The notes under the pieces were generated by a model. The model was not told where the DNA came from. It did not search any database and was given only the letters and a program-made list of their open reading frames with translations. Made by a program: the position numbers and the translations under genes. From CADEED01 sp963711635 (GTDB lineage: Bacteria > Pseudomonadota > Gammaproteobacteria > Steroidobacterales > Steroidobacteraceae): a stretch of 64,000 bases of DNA. Positions 8,406 through 16,566 of the stretch are shown here, piece by piece (positions within the stretch are counted from its first letter, which is position 1; each line of letters starts with the position of its first letter). The stretch spans positions 186,001 through 250,000 of the forward strand of contig CAVQEZ010000005.1 of the NCBI GenBank assembly GCA_963711635.1. The letters are read 5' to 3'.

Positions 8406-9353
8406 TCAGGATCGTCGATTGCGCGATGCCGGGCCGCGAGCCTCGACGAGGTCGGAATAACGGCGGCGCAGTCGCCGATAGCTTTCGTAGCGCCTCGCAT
8501 GCAGGGTGCGCGCGTCGACGGCGGAGATGACTGCGCAGTCGGGTTCCTGCATGTGCCGGCAGTCCTGGAAGCGGCACGAACCCGCCAGCCGCTCGATCTC
8601 CGGAAAGCCCAGCGTGCGTGCATCGAGCTGGTCGATGGCCGGCGCGAAATCGCGCACCCCGGGCGAGTCGATGAGCGTGCCGCCGGAATTCGGGCCAAAA
8701 TTCAATGGATACGCGCGCGAGGCCGTGGTGGTGTGACGACCTTCCTCCTCGCGCATCAACTCACCCGTAATCACCTCGGCCTCCGGCAGCAGCGCCGACA
8801 CCAGCGACGACTTCCCGACTCCCGACTGACCGACGAGTACGCTGACCGCGCCGGTCAGTGCTCTCTTGAGTGGCTCCAGTCCCGCGCCAGCCTTGGCCGA
8901 GCAGGACAGATGCGAGTATCCGGCGGAGGCGTATGCCTCGAGCTCGGCGGTGTCGATATCAGCGCCAAGATCGGACTTGTTGATCGCGATGGCGCCGGCG
9001 ATGCCGGCCGCCGTCGCCGCGCACAGGTAGCGATCGACGATGAAGTAATCGGGCGCCGGCAACGGTGCCACCACCACCACCAGCTGGCTGATGTTGGCCA
9101 CCACCGGCTCACTGGCGCCACGCAGGTTGGCACGGGCCAGCAAGGTACGCCGCGGCAGAACCTCGACGATCAGCAATTCATTGTGTGCGCTGTCCGGCTC
9201 GCAGCGCACGCGATCGCCGCACACGATGCTGTGCTTGCGGCCCGAGGGACGCGCCCGCAGCTCATCGCCGGCGGCGTTTCGCACCAGCAGGTGCCGGCCG
9301 AAGGCGGCCACCACGTCTGCTTCGAAGGCTTCGGCATCGCGGCTGGTGATCAT
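8406..9353 (-). CDS. rsgA: Ribosome small subunit-dependent GTPase RsgA
   Basis: 315 residues, the GTPase that checks late maturation of the 30S subunit. The circularly permuted order is visible: G4 NKSD comes before G1 GQSGVGKSS, then G3 DSPG. The N-terminal OB-fold is present (RVRCEPDS, LPRRTLLARANL). The C-terminal zinc knuckle reads CRFQDCRHMQEPDC. It is divergent from orn with only 25 bases between start codons, the same gene pair as in E. coli. Confidence 0.95.
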   Translation of the reverse strand: MITSRDAEAFEADVVAAFGRHLLVRNAAGDELRARPSGRKHSIVCGDRVRCEPDSAHNELLIVEVLPRRTLLARANLRGASEPVVANISQLVVVVAPLPAPDYFIVDRYLCAATAAGIAGAIAINKSDLGADIDTAELEAYASAGYSHLSCSAKAGAGLEPLKRALTGAVSVLVGQSGVGKSSLVSALLPEAEVITGELMREEEGRHTTTASRAYPLNFGPNSGGTLIDSPGVRDFAPAIDQLDARTLGFPEIERLAGSCRFQDCRHMQEPDCAVISAVDARTLHARRYESYRRLRRRYSDLVEARGPASRNRRS

Positions 9354-9378
9354 TACCTGTAGTATCGCGTCATTCCAT

Positions 9379-9936
9379 ATGCCGAGCAGCGACTATCTGG
9401 TCTGGATAGATCTCGAGATGACGGGACTCAAGCCCGACACCGACGTGATCATCGAAATGGCCACCATCGTCACGGACGTGCACCTCGCGGTGGTTTGCGA
9501 AGGACCCGTGATTGCCATACACCAGCCCGATGAAGTGCTGGATGCCATGGACGAGTGGAACAAGCGCACGCACGGCGCGTCGGGTCTCATCGAGCGGGTA
9601 CGTTCGAGCACGTACACGATGGCCAGCGCCGAAAAGCGCACGCTGGAGACGTTGACTGCGCTGGTGGAGCCCGGCTCCTCGCCCATGTGCGGCAACAGCA
9701 TCTGCCAGGATCGGCGCTTCCTCGCGCGCCACATGCCCACGCTCGAGAAGTTTTTCCACTATCGCAATCTCGACGTGAGCACGCTCAAGGAGCTGGCGCG
9801 GCGCTGGGCGCCTGGCCTGCTGGCGGGTTTCGTCAAGCAGGGCGAGCACAAGGCGCTGGCCGACATCCAGGAATCCATCCGCGAGCTCGAGTACTACCGG
9901 GAGCACATGTTCGCGCCGTCCCTCGTCAGAAGGTGA
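9379..9936 (+). CDS. orn: Oligoribonuclease
   Basis: 185 residues, a DEDDh 3'-5' exonuclease that finishes RNA decay by degrading diribonucleotides, including the c-di-GMP breakdown product pGpG. Exo I is DLEMTGL near residue 10, Exo II is CGNSICQDRRFL near 110, and Exo III is GEHKALADI near 155. The ATG at 9379 gives the standard N-terminus. No Shine-Dalgarno is visible, and a -10-like TAGTAT at 9360-9365 would leave a very short leader. The pGpG role links it functionally to the GGDEF/EAL gene at 54 kb. Confidence 0.95.
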   Translation: MPSSDYLVWIDLEMTGLKPDTDVIIEMATIVTDVHLAVVCEGPVIAIHQPDEVLDAMDEWNKRTHGASGLIERVRSSTYTMASAEKRTLETLTALVEPGSSPMCGNSICQDRRFLARHMPTLEKFFHYRNLDVSTLKELARRWAPGLLAGFVKQGEHKALADIQESIRELEYYREHMFAPSLVRR

Positions 9937-9946
9937 GCGCGCGCTC

Positions 9947-10918
9947 ATGACCGCCGGCCTTCCGGATTTTTCCGATGTGGTTGCGGCGGCAGGACGTCTC
10001 GGTCCGCACGTGGTGCGCACGCCGGTGATGCGCTCGGACGCCTTCGATGCGCGGGCCGGCTGCCGGGTGTTCTTCAAATGCGAGAACCTGCAGACCGGCG
10101 GTGCCTTCAAGTATCGCGGCGCGATGAACGTGTTGTTGCAGCTCGATGCGGCGCGCACGCCGGTGGTCATCACGCATTCCTCGGGCAATCACGGCAATGC
10201 GCTGGCACGTGCCGCGCGCGCGCGTGGCATGCGCGCCATCGTCATCATTCCGCGCGATTCCGCGCGCTCCAAGATCGCGGCCATCGAGGCGGCCGGTGCC
10301 CGCATCGAGTTGTGCGAGCCTGGCCTGCCGGCGCGCGAGCAACGCCTGGCGGAGGTCCTGGCGCGAGAATCCGCGGAGCTGGTGCATCCTTTCGACGACG
10401 ACAGGATCATCGCGGGGCAGGGCACGGCGGCACTCGAATTCCTGTCTGAAGTTCCCGACCTCGAGCTGATCAGCACGCCCGTGGGCGGCGGCGGCCTCAT
10501 CGGCGGCACGGCACTCGCGGCCAGGGCGCTGTCTCCAAAAATCCGCGTGATCGCCGCCGAGCCGGAACAGGCGGACGACGCCTGCCAGTCGTTCCGCAGT
10601 GGCGAACGTCGCGCGGTAAACGCGCCGAACACCATCGCCGACGGTCTGCGCGGATCGATCGGCGTGCGCAATTTCGAGCTGCTGCGCCGCCTGGTCGACG
10701 ATGTGGTGACGGTGAGCGAGGTGGAGATCGTCGCCGCCATGCGCGTGGTACTCGACGACCTCAAGCTGCTCATCGAGCCGTCATCGGCAGTGCCGGTCGC
10801 GGCGCTGCTGGCCGGCAGGCTCGGTAAAGCGTCCCGTGTCGGTATCGTTCTCTCGGGCGGCAATGTCGACCTCGGGCTGTGTTCTTTCCTGGGTGGCCGG
10901 CCAGCGGCGGATAGATAA
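9947..10918 (+). CDS. PLP-dependent threonine/serine dehydratase family protein
   Basis: 323 residues, fold-type II PLP enzyme. The PLP lysine is in GAFKYRGA near residue 55, the substrate loop is SSGNHGNA near 85, and the phosphate-binding glycine loop is PVGGGGLIGG near 183. There is no C-terminal ACT regulatory domain, so it resembles catabolic threonine dehydratase (TdcB) or serine racemase rather than biosynthetic IlvA. Sequence alone does not settle whether it dehydrates threonine, serine or hydroxyaspartate. It follows orn by 10 bases. Confidence 0.85.
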   Translation: MTAGLPDFSDVVAAAGRLGPHVVRTPVMRSDAFDARAGCRVFFKCENLQTGGAFKYRGAMNVLLQLDAARTPVVITHSSGNHGNALARAARARGMRAIVIIPRDSARSKIAAIEAAGARIELCEPGLPAREQRLAEVLARESAELVHPFDDDRIIAGQGTAALEFLSEVPDLELISTPVGGGGLIGGTALAARALSPKIRVIAAEPEQADDACQSFRSGERRAVNAPNTIADGLRGSIGVRNFELLRRLVDDVVTVSEVEIVAAMRVVLDDLKLLIEPSSAVPVAALLAGRLGKASRVGIVLSGGNVDLGLCSFLGGRPAADR

Positions 10919-10942
10919 GTATCGCGACAATGTAAAAAATAC

Positions 10943-10980
10943 TTGACATCGCCCGGGTCGAATGTAAGGTATACCAGACA
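10943..10980 (+). promoter_or_regulatory. Promoter with overlapping dyad operator for the membrane protein/Xre operon
   Basis: A -35 box TTGACA lies at 10943-10948. A -10-like TAAGGT starts after 16 bases. The -10 overlaps an 18-bp dyad at 10963-10980 of the form TGT-N2-GGTATACC-N2-ACA, whose centre is a perfect 8-bp palindrome. It lies 25 bases upstream of the membrane protein start. The likely binder is the Xre-type regulator encoded by the second gene of the operon, giving autoregulation; that is inference. Confidence 0.5.
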
Positions 10981-11005
10981 TTCCGACAGGCGAGGGCGCG
11001 ATCAC

Positions 11006-11647
11006 ATGACCCGAATTCAACGACGCACGCAGGTACTGCTGGCCGTGGCCGCGTTGGGGGCCGCAGGGATGTTTCTGGGCGGCGATGACTGGTTTGGCAT
11101 CGACCTGGGCCCGATCGGTGCCACGGTGCTGTACGTGGCGATGTGGCTGTTCGTGGCCCACACGGCTGTCTACGCGGGGCAGGCATTCCCTGAGACCTGG
11201 TCGCCGGCCGAGAAGCAGGCGTGGGTGGGGCTGGTATTCGTGGCCCTGGTCTCGTTCAACGTGCTCAACCTGCTCGAGGCGCTGCCCGATATCGGTCCAG
11301 CGGCCGACCAGATTTACAACCAGGCCACGAAGCGATTGTGGATCAACCTTGGGCTGTTGATGGTCGGGTGGATCGTGATCGCCAGCGTGCTGGGCAACCA
11401 GGACGGTGACAGCGTACAGCAGGACGAACGCGATCTACGCATCGCGCACAAGGCCGCGCGCGCCGCCAACGGCACGATGACGCTGCTGATCATCGCCATT
11501 GTAGTCGCGCTCGTGGTGCTGCCGGAACAATCCCGCACGTGGTTGCGGCCATTGATCGCGGCAAACGTTCTCATCGCACTGCTGATCGCGCGTACGCTGG
11601 TCGAGAACATCTACACGGTACTGCGTTACCGGCGCGAACGCGGATGA
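11006..11647 (+). CDS. Multi-pass membrane protein of unknown function, paired with an Xre regulator
   Basis: 213 residues with about six hydrophobic segments (near 10-25, 36-56, 72-92, 113-130, 158-174 and 182-204). I do not recognise a catalytic motif. The loop between segments 4 and 5 is charged (QQDERDLRIAHKAARA). The start at 11006 has a GAGGG upstream. It overlaps the next gene as ATGA. Pairs of a small membrane protein with a compact Xre repressor are common in bacteria, and some take part in stress responses or immunity. Nothing here identifies the signal. Confidence 0.75.
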   Translation: MTRIQRRTQVLLAVAALGAAGMFLGGDDWFGIDLGPIGATVLYVAMWLFVAHTAVYAGQAFPETWSPAEKQAWVGLVFVALVSFNVLNLLEALPDIGPAADQIYNQATKRLWINLGLLMVGWIVIASVLGNQDGDSVQQDERDLRIAHKAARAANGTMTLLIIAIVVALVVLPEQSRTWLRPLIAANVLIALLIARTLVENIYTVLRYRRERG

Positions 11648-11862
11648 GCGAGCTCGCGGTCCGCAACAGAATTCGCGAGTTTCGCCAGCAGCGCGCCGAA
11701 ATGACGCAGGCGGATCTTGCGCGGGCCTGCGATGTCACGCGCCAGACCATCATCGCGCTCGAAGCGGAAAAATATTCTCCTTCGCTGGAACTCGCGTTCA
11801 AACTTGCGCACGCTCTCGAACGCAGGCTCGAAGAGGTTTTTCGCTACGAAGAAAAAAATTGA
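11644..11862 (+). CDS. Compact Xre-family transcriptional regulator
   Basis: 72 residues, almost entirely one helix-turn-helix domain: NRIREFRQQR, then MTQADLARACDVTRQTIIAL with the recognition helix around VTRQTIIALE, then PSLELAFKLAHALE. It ends in the acidic EEVFRYEEKN seen in many stand-alone regulators of this type. It overlaps the membrane protein stop by ATGA, so the two are almost certainly translated together. The probable target is the dyad at 10963-10980. Confidence 0.9.
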   Translation: MSELAVRNRIREFRQQRAEMTQADLARACDVTRQTIIALEAEKYSPSLELAFKLAHALERRLEEVFRYEEKN

Positions 11863-11907
11863 CGGTGCGCGAACTGGATCACGCCCGTTTGGCTTGAGTT
11901 TTGCGTC

Positions 11908-11935
11908 TTGAATGATCGTCTTGGTCCGCTATATT
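11908..11935 (+). promoter_or_regulatory. Sigma-70-like promoter of the DUF1249 gene
   Basis: TTGAAT (11908-11913), a 16-base spacer and TATATT (11930-11935). Transcription would start about 11942, only a few bases before the ATG at 11944, so the message could be nearly leaderless. No Shine-Dalgarno precedes that ATG. Confidence 0.45.
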
Positions 11936-11943
11936 CGGACTCG

Positions 11944-12390
11944 ATGCTCAGCGATGCACTTTCAATCGTCTCCTGGCGCTCGCGGCCGCGCAGCTTCGTG
12001 GCGCTGATGTCGCTCTACGAGAGCAACTACCTGCGCCTGGCGTCGCTGGCGGGCGATCTGCGCCGGCTGCCGGATGCGCGCCTGTCGCGCGTCGCCGACG
12101 ACTGTGATTTGCGTCTCAGCGTCACCGAGCGATCCCCGTACACCACCAGTTTCGACCTCACCTACCTGTTTGACGAGGGCCTGGCCACCTATCCCGACAT
12201 GCGGGTGCGCGTCTACCACGACGCGCGGCTGGTCGAGGCCCAGGAATGGGCGTCGCAGCACGACCACCAGGGTCTCAGGGTCCTGCGCGGCGTGGCGGAG
12301 CGTGAACTGGATCAGCGTTGGGCCCGGAACACGATGTTAAATAAGTGGCTGGAGTACTGCATCGATCGCGGCCACGGGTTTCATGACTAG
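11944..12390 (+). CDS. DUF1249 family protein (YqiB-like)
   Basis: 148 residues. It matches my memory of E. coli YqiB in pattern and order: an N-terminal MSLYESNYLRL, a central LSVTERSPYTTSFDL, then MRVRVYHDARLVEAQEW, and a C-terminal LNKWLEYCIDRGH. The biochemical role is not established; in E. coli it lies near cpdA and nudF, which are not present here. I prefer the ATG at 11944 because an in-frame TTG at 11908 coincides with the -35 box of the presumed promoter. Confidence 0.8.
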   Translation: MLSDALSIVSWRSRPRSFVALMSLYESNYLRLASLAGDLRRLPDARLSRVADDCDLRLSVTERSPYTTSFDLTYLFDEGLATYPDMRVRVYHDARLVEAQEWASQHDHQGLRVLRGVAERELDQRWARNTMLNKWLEYCIDRGHGFHD

Positions 12391-12418
12391 CTGACCCGGC
12401 GCGCCGCGCTGGGGTTCC

Positions 12419-13471
12419 ATGCCTAAAAAGTTCGGCTTTCTCGGCGGCAATACCGCCGCGGCGAGCGTGCCCGAAGAAGACGGGCGCGTGGTCGAGCTGT
12501 TTCGCAGCCGCGCCGAGCTGCGCAAGCAGCACGACGAACTGGGCCAGGAGGTCCAGCGCCTGCGCGATCGCCTCAAGCAGCAGGAAGGCGCCACCGCGCG
12601 CGTGCAGGAGATGATCGAGGGCCTCGAGCGGCGCCTCGAGTCCGCCGATACCGGCCTATCTACCCTGGTTTTCTATCACCTGCGCGCCTTGTGGGGCGAT
12701 GGACGCGAAATCATCGGCCTGCTGGTCAAGGACCTGGCCGCCAAGCAGGAAGAGCGCGAGCGCAAGGCATTCGCGCTGGAAGGCAATCGGCGCCAGTTCC
12801 AGCTGCGCAAGGACTCCGAGCAGCAGCTGCGCCAGGCCGAGACCTCCGTGGTCGGCGCGCGCCAGCAATTGAGCGCGCTCGACGCGCGCATCGCGAAACT
12901 CGACAAGTGGTGGCACCGCTGGCAGCGGCCCAAGGTGCTCGCGCAGCGGCCGGCGCTGCAGGCCGCGCTGCAAGCGGCCGATGCCGGGCTGCAGGCGGCA
13001 CGCACCCGTTGCGAAGGAATCGAGAAGGCCGGCGCCGGCGAATTTCCCGGCATTTCGGTCGAAGCCAGGCGCGCCATCAATCTGGCGGCCATCGGTTGCG
13101 CGGAAGTGTTGTGCCTGCGCCTGTCGCGCACCAATCTGGTGGCGGCGGCGCGCGCCGCGATGTCCAGACGCGAGGCCACCGAGTACTACGGCGATCTCGC
13201 GGCCTGCGTGTCCATCATGAGCGACATCGTCAAGGCGCGGAACCTGCTCAAGCAGCGCGCCGGCATCACGCAGGAAGTCGCGCAGCGCAGCGAGCGGCTG
13301 CGGTCCACCGCCGCCTACCTCGGCGATTTCGAGACCGTGCCGATCCCCGAATCCTGCGCCGTGTCCGAAGGCGACGTGATCGCGCACGGCTCGCAGGGCG
13401 TCACCTCTTCACGGCTTCCCAACGTGGTCGCCGAGGACACCTGGGACCTCTTCAAGGTCATGCTACGGTAG
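12419..13471 (+). CDS. Coiled-coil protein of unknown function
   Basis: 350 residues. Two long heptad-like regions are visible, about 28-72 (ELRKQHDELGQEVQRLRDRL) and about 110-165 (KQEERERKAFALEG...RQLSALDARIAKLD). A third helical part follows, with a tryptophan-rich turn KWWHRWQRP. There is no signal peptide or membrane segment. It follows the DUF1249 gene by 28 bases and its 3' end overlaps the convergent RND gene by 14 bases. I do not recognise the family. The G+C content and codon use look like the neighbours. Confidence 0.7.
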   Translation: MPKKFGFLGGNTAAASVPEEDGRVVELFRSRAELRKQHDELGQEVQRLRDRLKQQEGATARVQEMIEGLERRLESADTGLSTLVFYHLRALWGDGREIIGLLVKDLAAKQEERERKAFALEGNRRQFQLRKDSEQQLRQAETSVVGARQQLSALDARIAKLDKWWHRWQRPKVLAQRPALQAALQAADAGLQAARTRCEGIEKAGAGEFPGISVEARRAINLAAIGCAEVLCLRLSRTNLVAAARAAMSRREATEYYGDLAACVSIMSDIVKARNLLKQRAGITQEVAQRSERLRSTAAYLGDFETVPIPESCAVSEGDVIAHGSQGVTSSRLPNVVAEDTWDLFKVMLR

Positions 13472-16400
13472 TTTGACCGGGCTCCGCCGGCGCCTGCGCC
13501 ACGCGCGTACGCCGCATGAAGCGCTTGACGCGCTCGGCGCCGTTGTCGATCCAGACGTAGAACGCCGGCACCACGAACAGCGACATCACCGCGCCCGCCA
13601 GCAATCCGCCCATGATGGAGCGCGCCATGGGCGCGTAGGACGGACCGCCGCCGCCCACGGCCAGCGACGCGTCTCCCGCCGCCAGTGGCAGCAGGCCCAG
13701 CGAAGCCGTCAGCGTGGTCATGAGAATCGGGCGCAGACGGTCGCGCCCGGCGTGCACGATGGCGGCCATGCGTTCCATGCCGGCGGCGCGCAGCTCGTTG
13801 ATGTGCGCCACCAGCACGATGCCGATGTTGACCACCACGCCTATCAGGATCTGCACGCCGATGAAGGCCATGAACGTGACCGTGGTGCGCGTCGCGAACA
13901 GCAGCCAGACCACGCCGACGATGGCCATCAGGATCGAGGTGATGATGGACATGGGGTACACGGTGCTCTCGAACACCGCGGCCATGACCAGGTAGATCAT
14001 GGCGATGGCCAGCAGCAGATTGGTCACCATGACCTGCATGTCTTCATCCTGCCGGTCGAAGCCCTTGCCGAGCTTCCACGCGTAACCCGGCGGAAGCTGG
14101 TAGTTCGCGAGCAGGGCCTCCACGTCCTTGCCGACGGCGTCCAGCGTCGCGTCCTTGGTCACGTTGCCGGTGATGGCCACCGAAGTGAGCCGATCGAGCC
14201 GTTCGATGGCACGCGGTCCCTTGGCGATGCGGAAATCCGCCACCGCGGACAGCGGCACGCGCGTGCCGCTCGGCAGATAGATGGGAAATTCCGCGAGATT
14301 GTCGATGCTCTGGCGGTCGGATTCGCGGAAGGCCAGCCGCAGCGTCAGCTCGCGCTCGGCGCCGCGGAACTCGCGCAGGCGATCGCCGCGCAGGCCGGCG
14401 GCCACCGCCTGCGCCACGTCGGCGGAGGTGAGCCCCAGCGCGGCCGCGCGCTGGCGGTTCACGACGATCTGCACTTCCTCGTTTCCTTCGCGTGCTTCGG
14501 AGCGCACGGATTCCAGGCCCTTGACACTGGACATCACGCGCGCGACTTCGTCGGCCAGCTCGGCGAGCTTCTCGGTGGACTCGCCGGTGAGTTGCACGTC
14601 GAAGCGTTGGCCGCCGGTGGCGCTGGAATCGTCCCATTTGAAACTGGGCTTGCCGATGACGATTTCCGGCAGCGAGTCCTGGGCCTTTTCAATCAGGTCC
14701 TGCGCCTTGAGGCCGCCGTCGTCGCGCGGCTTCAAGACGATGATGGAGAACGCGCCTTCCTGGTCGTAGACGGAATAGAAACTCTTGATGCCGAGATCCT
14801 CGCGTTTGCCCTCGAAATGCCTTTCCAGGGTTTCGACCGCCGCTTCGACGCGATCGATGGGATGCGATCCCTTGATGTTGTAGTTCAGGAAAACCTGGTT
14901 GCCACCGTCCTGCGCGCCCGGATCGAACTTCAGGAACTTGCCGGGGTAAAGCGAGGAAAGGGTGATCAGGCCGGCGGTCAGCGTCAGCACCGCGATCAGC
15001 GCCAGCAGGGTCCAGCCGCGATGGTGGATGCTCCAGTCGAGCCACTTCGTATAGCGATCCTGCAGCCGCGCAATCCAGCTGCGCCGATCCATGGGTGGCG
15101 GCGCCGCGAAACGCGAGGTGACCATCGGGATCAGTGTCTGCGCGATGATCAGCGAGGCGATCATGGCCACGCAGATCGGAATCGCCACGTGCGTGAGCCA
15201 GATCGAGATCTGGTTGTTGTTGCTGAAGAGAATCGGCAGGAACACGACTACGCAGGTGGCCGTGCCGGCGAGCGTGGCGACCCCGACTTCCCTGACGCCG
15301 GCCAGCGTGGCCGCCTGCGGATTTCCGGGATCCATCTGACGGTGGCGGAACACGCTCTCGGTGACCACCACGGCGTTGTCCACCAGCATGCCGATGGCCA
15401 GCATCATGCCCATCATCGACATCACGTTGATGGTCAGGCCGGCGAAGTACATGACGGCCAGGGTCACGAGCAGCGACAACGGCACCGATGCCGCGACGAT
15501 CAGCGTGGTGGGCCAGTGCCGCAGGAACGCGAACAGCACCACGAAAGCCAGCGCGGCGCCGATCAGGCCGGCATGGGTGAGATCGGACAGCGACGTGCGG
15601 ATGGCCTCGGCCTGGTCGCCGATGACGAACACGCTGATGCCCTGCATCTGCGGCAGCGCCTTGTTGTGTTCGATGACCTTCATGACGCGGTCGACTACTT
15701 CGACCACATTGGCCTGGGTGGACTTGAACACATCCAGCCCCACCGCCGGATTGCCGTCGAGATGCCGGCGTCGCAGGATTTCCGGGCTCACGAGTTCCAC
15801 GGATGCGACGTCGCCGACGTGCACGTTGCCCTTGATGGTGAGATTGCGGATCTCGTCCAGTGAGCGGAATTCGCCGAGCGGACGCACCATGAAGCGCTCG
15901 CCGTAACCGGTGATCTGGCCGGCGCCCACCGAGAAATTGCTCTTCTCCAGTAGTTGGACCAGCTGGCGCACGTCCACCGCATGGGCCGCCAGGCGGCCGG
16001 GATCGACCAGAATCCGCACCTCGCGCGGCTCCACGCCCGCGAGCTCGACGCGCGCCACGCCGTCGAGCCGCTCGATGGGTTTCTTGAAATACCGCTCCAG
16101 CAGGTCGTACTGCGAAGACAGGTCCTGCTCGGCCGAAAAGCGCACCGAGAGCATGGGTTCGTCGGCGGTGGAGGCCATCCACATCCACATGCGATCGGCG
16201 CTCTTGGGCAGCTGTGCGCGCACCGAGTCGAGTTTGGCGCGCACTTCGAATGCCGCGGTGTTGATGTCCGTGCCCCAGGCGAAGCGGATCTCGAAGCGCG
16301 AGTCTTCGTCGCTGGACGTGGAGCGGATCTCCTCGATGCCGGGAAGTGTTGCCAGTGCGTCCTCGATGGGCCGGGTGATCAGCTCTTCGGTTTCCTCGGG

Positions 16401-16565
16401 CGTCGATCCGGGGTAGGGCACGCCCGCGCCCATGAACGGGAAACTCACGTCGGGATACTGCTCGAGCGGCAGCAGCCGTGAGGACACCAGTCCGATGACG
16501 GCCACGGCCGCGAATGTCATCAGGGTGGTGACGGGGCGGCGCAGCGCGAAGTCGGTGTGGACCAT
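13458..16565 (-). CDS. RND efflux transporter permease subunit (second pump of the operon)
   Basis: 1035 residues, full length for an AcrB/MdtC-type proton-driven pump of the inner membrane. It has the expected order: TM1 near 15-30 (PVTTLMTFAAVAVIGLV), porter domain, TM2-6 near 335-490 (GMMLAIGMLVDNAVVV is the TM4 region with the essential Asp pattern), second porter domain, and TM8-12 near 870-1010. It starts one base after the stop of the upstream RND gene. Two different pumps behind one adaptor recall MdtABC, where MdtB and MdtC form a mixed trimer. The outer-membrane channel must be encoded elsewhere. The substrate is unknown. Confidence 0.93.
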   Translation of the reverse strand: MVHTDFALRRPVTTLMTFAAVAVIGLVSSRLLPLEQYPDVSFPFMGAGVPYPGSTPEETEELITRPIEDALATLPGIEEIRSTSSDEDSRFEIRFAWGTDINTAAFEVRAKLDSVRAQLPKSADRMWMWMASTADEPMLSVRFSAEQDLSSQYDLLERYFKKPIERLDGVARVELAGVEPREVRILVDPGRLAAHAVDVRQLVQLLEKSNFSVGAGQITGYGERFMVRPLGEFRSLDEIRNLTIKGNVHVGDVASVELVSPEILRRRHLDGNPAVGLDVFKSTQANVVEVVDRVMKVIEHNKALPQMQGISVFVIGDQAEAIRTSLSDLTHAGLIGAALAFVVLFAFLRHWPTTLIVAASVPLSLLVTLAVMYFAGLTINVMSMMGMMLAIGMLVDNAVVVTESVFRHRQMDPGNPQAATLAGVREVGVATLAGTATCVVVFLPILFSNNNQISIWLTHVAIPICVAMIASLIIAQTLIPMVTSRFAAPPPMDRRSWIARLQDRYTKWLDWSIHHRGWTLLALIAVLTLTAGLITLSSLYPGKFLKFDPGAQDGGNQVFLNYNIKGSHPIDRVEAAVETLERHFEGKREDLGIKSFYSVYDQEGAFSIIVLKPRDDGGLKAQDLIEKAQDSLPEIVIGKPSFKWDDSSATGGQRFDVQLTGESTEKLAELADEVARVMSSVKGLESVRSEAREGNEEVQIVVNRQRAAALGLTSADVAQAVAAGLRGDRLREFRGAERELTLRLAFRESDRQSIDNLAEFPIYLPSGTRVPLSAVADFRIAKGPRAIERLDRLTSVAITGNVTKDATLDAVGKDVEALLANYQLPPGYAWKLGKGFDRQDEDMQVMVTNLLLAIAMIYLVMAAVFESTVYPMSIITSILMAIVGVVWLLFATRTTVTFMAFIGVQILIGVVVNIGIVLVAHINELRAAGMERMAAIVHAGRDRLRPILMTTLTASLGLLPLAAGDASLAVGGGGPSYAPMARSIMGGLLAGAVMSLFVVPAFYVWIDNGAERVKRFMRRTRVAQAPAEPGQTTVA

Positions 16566-16566
16566 G

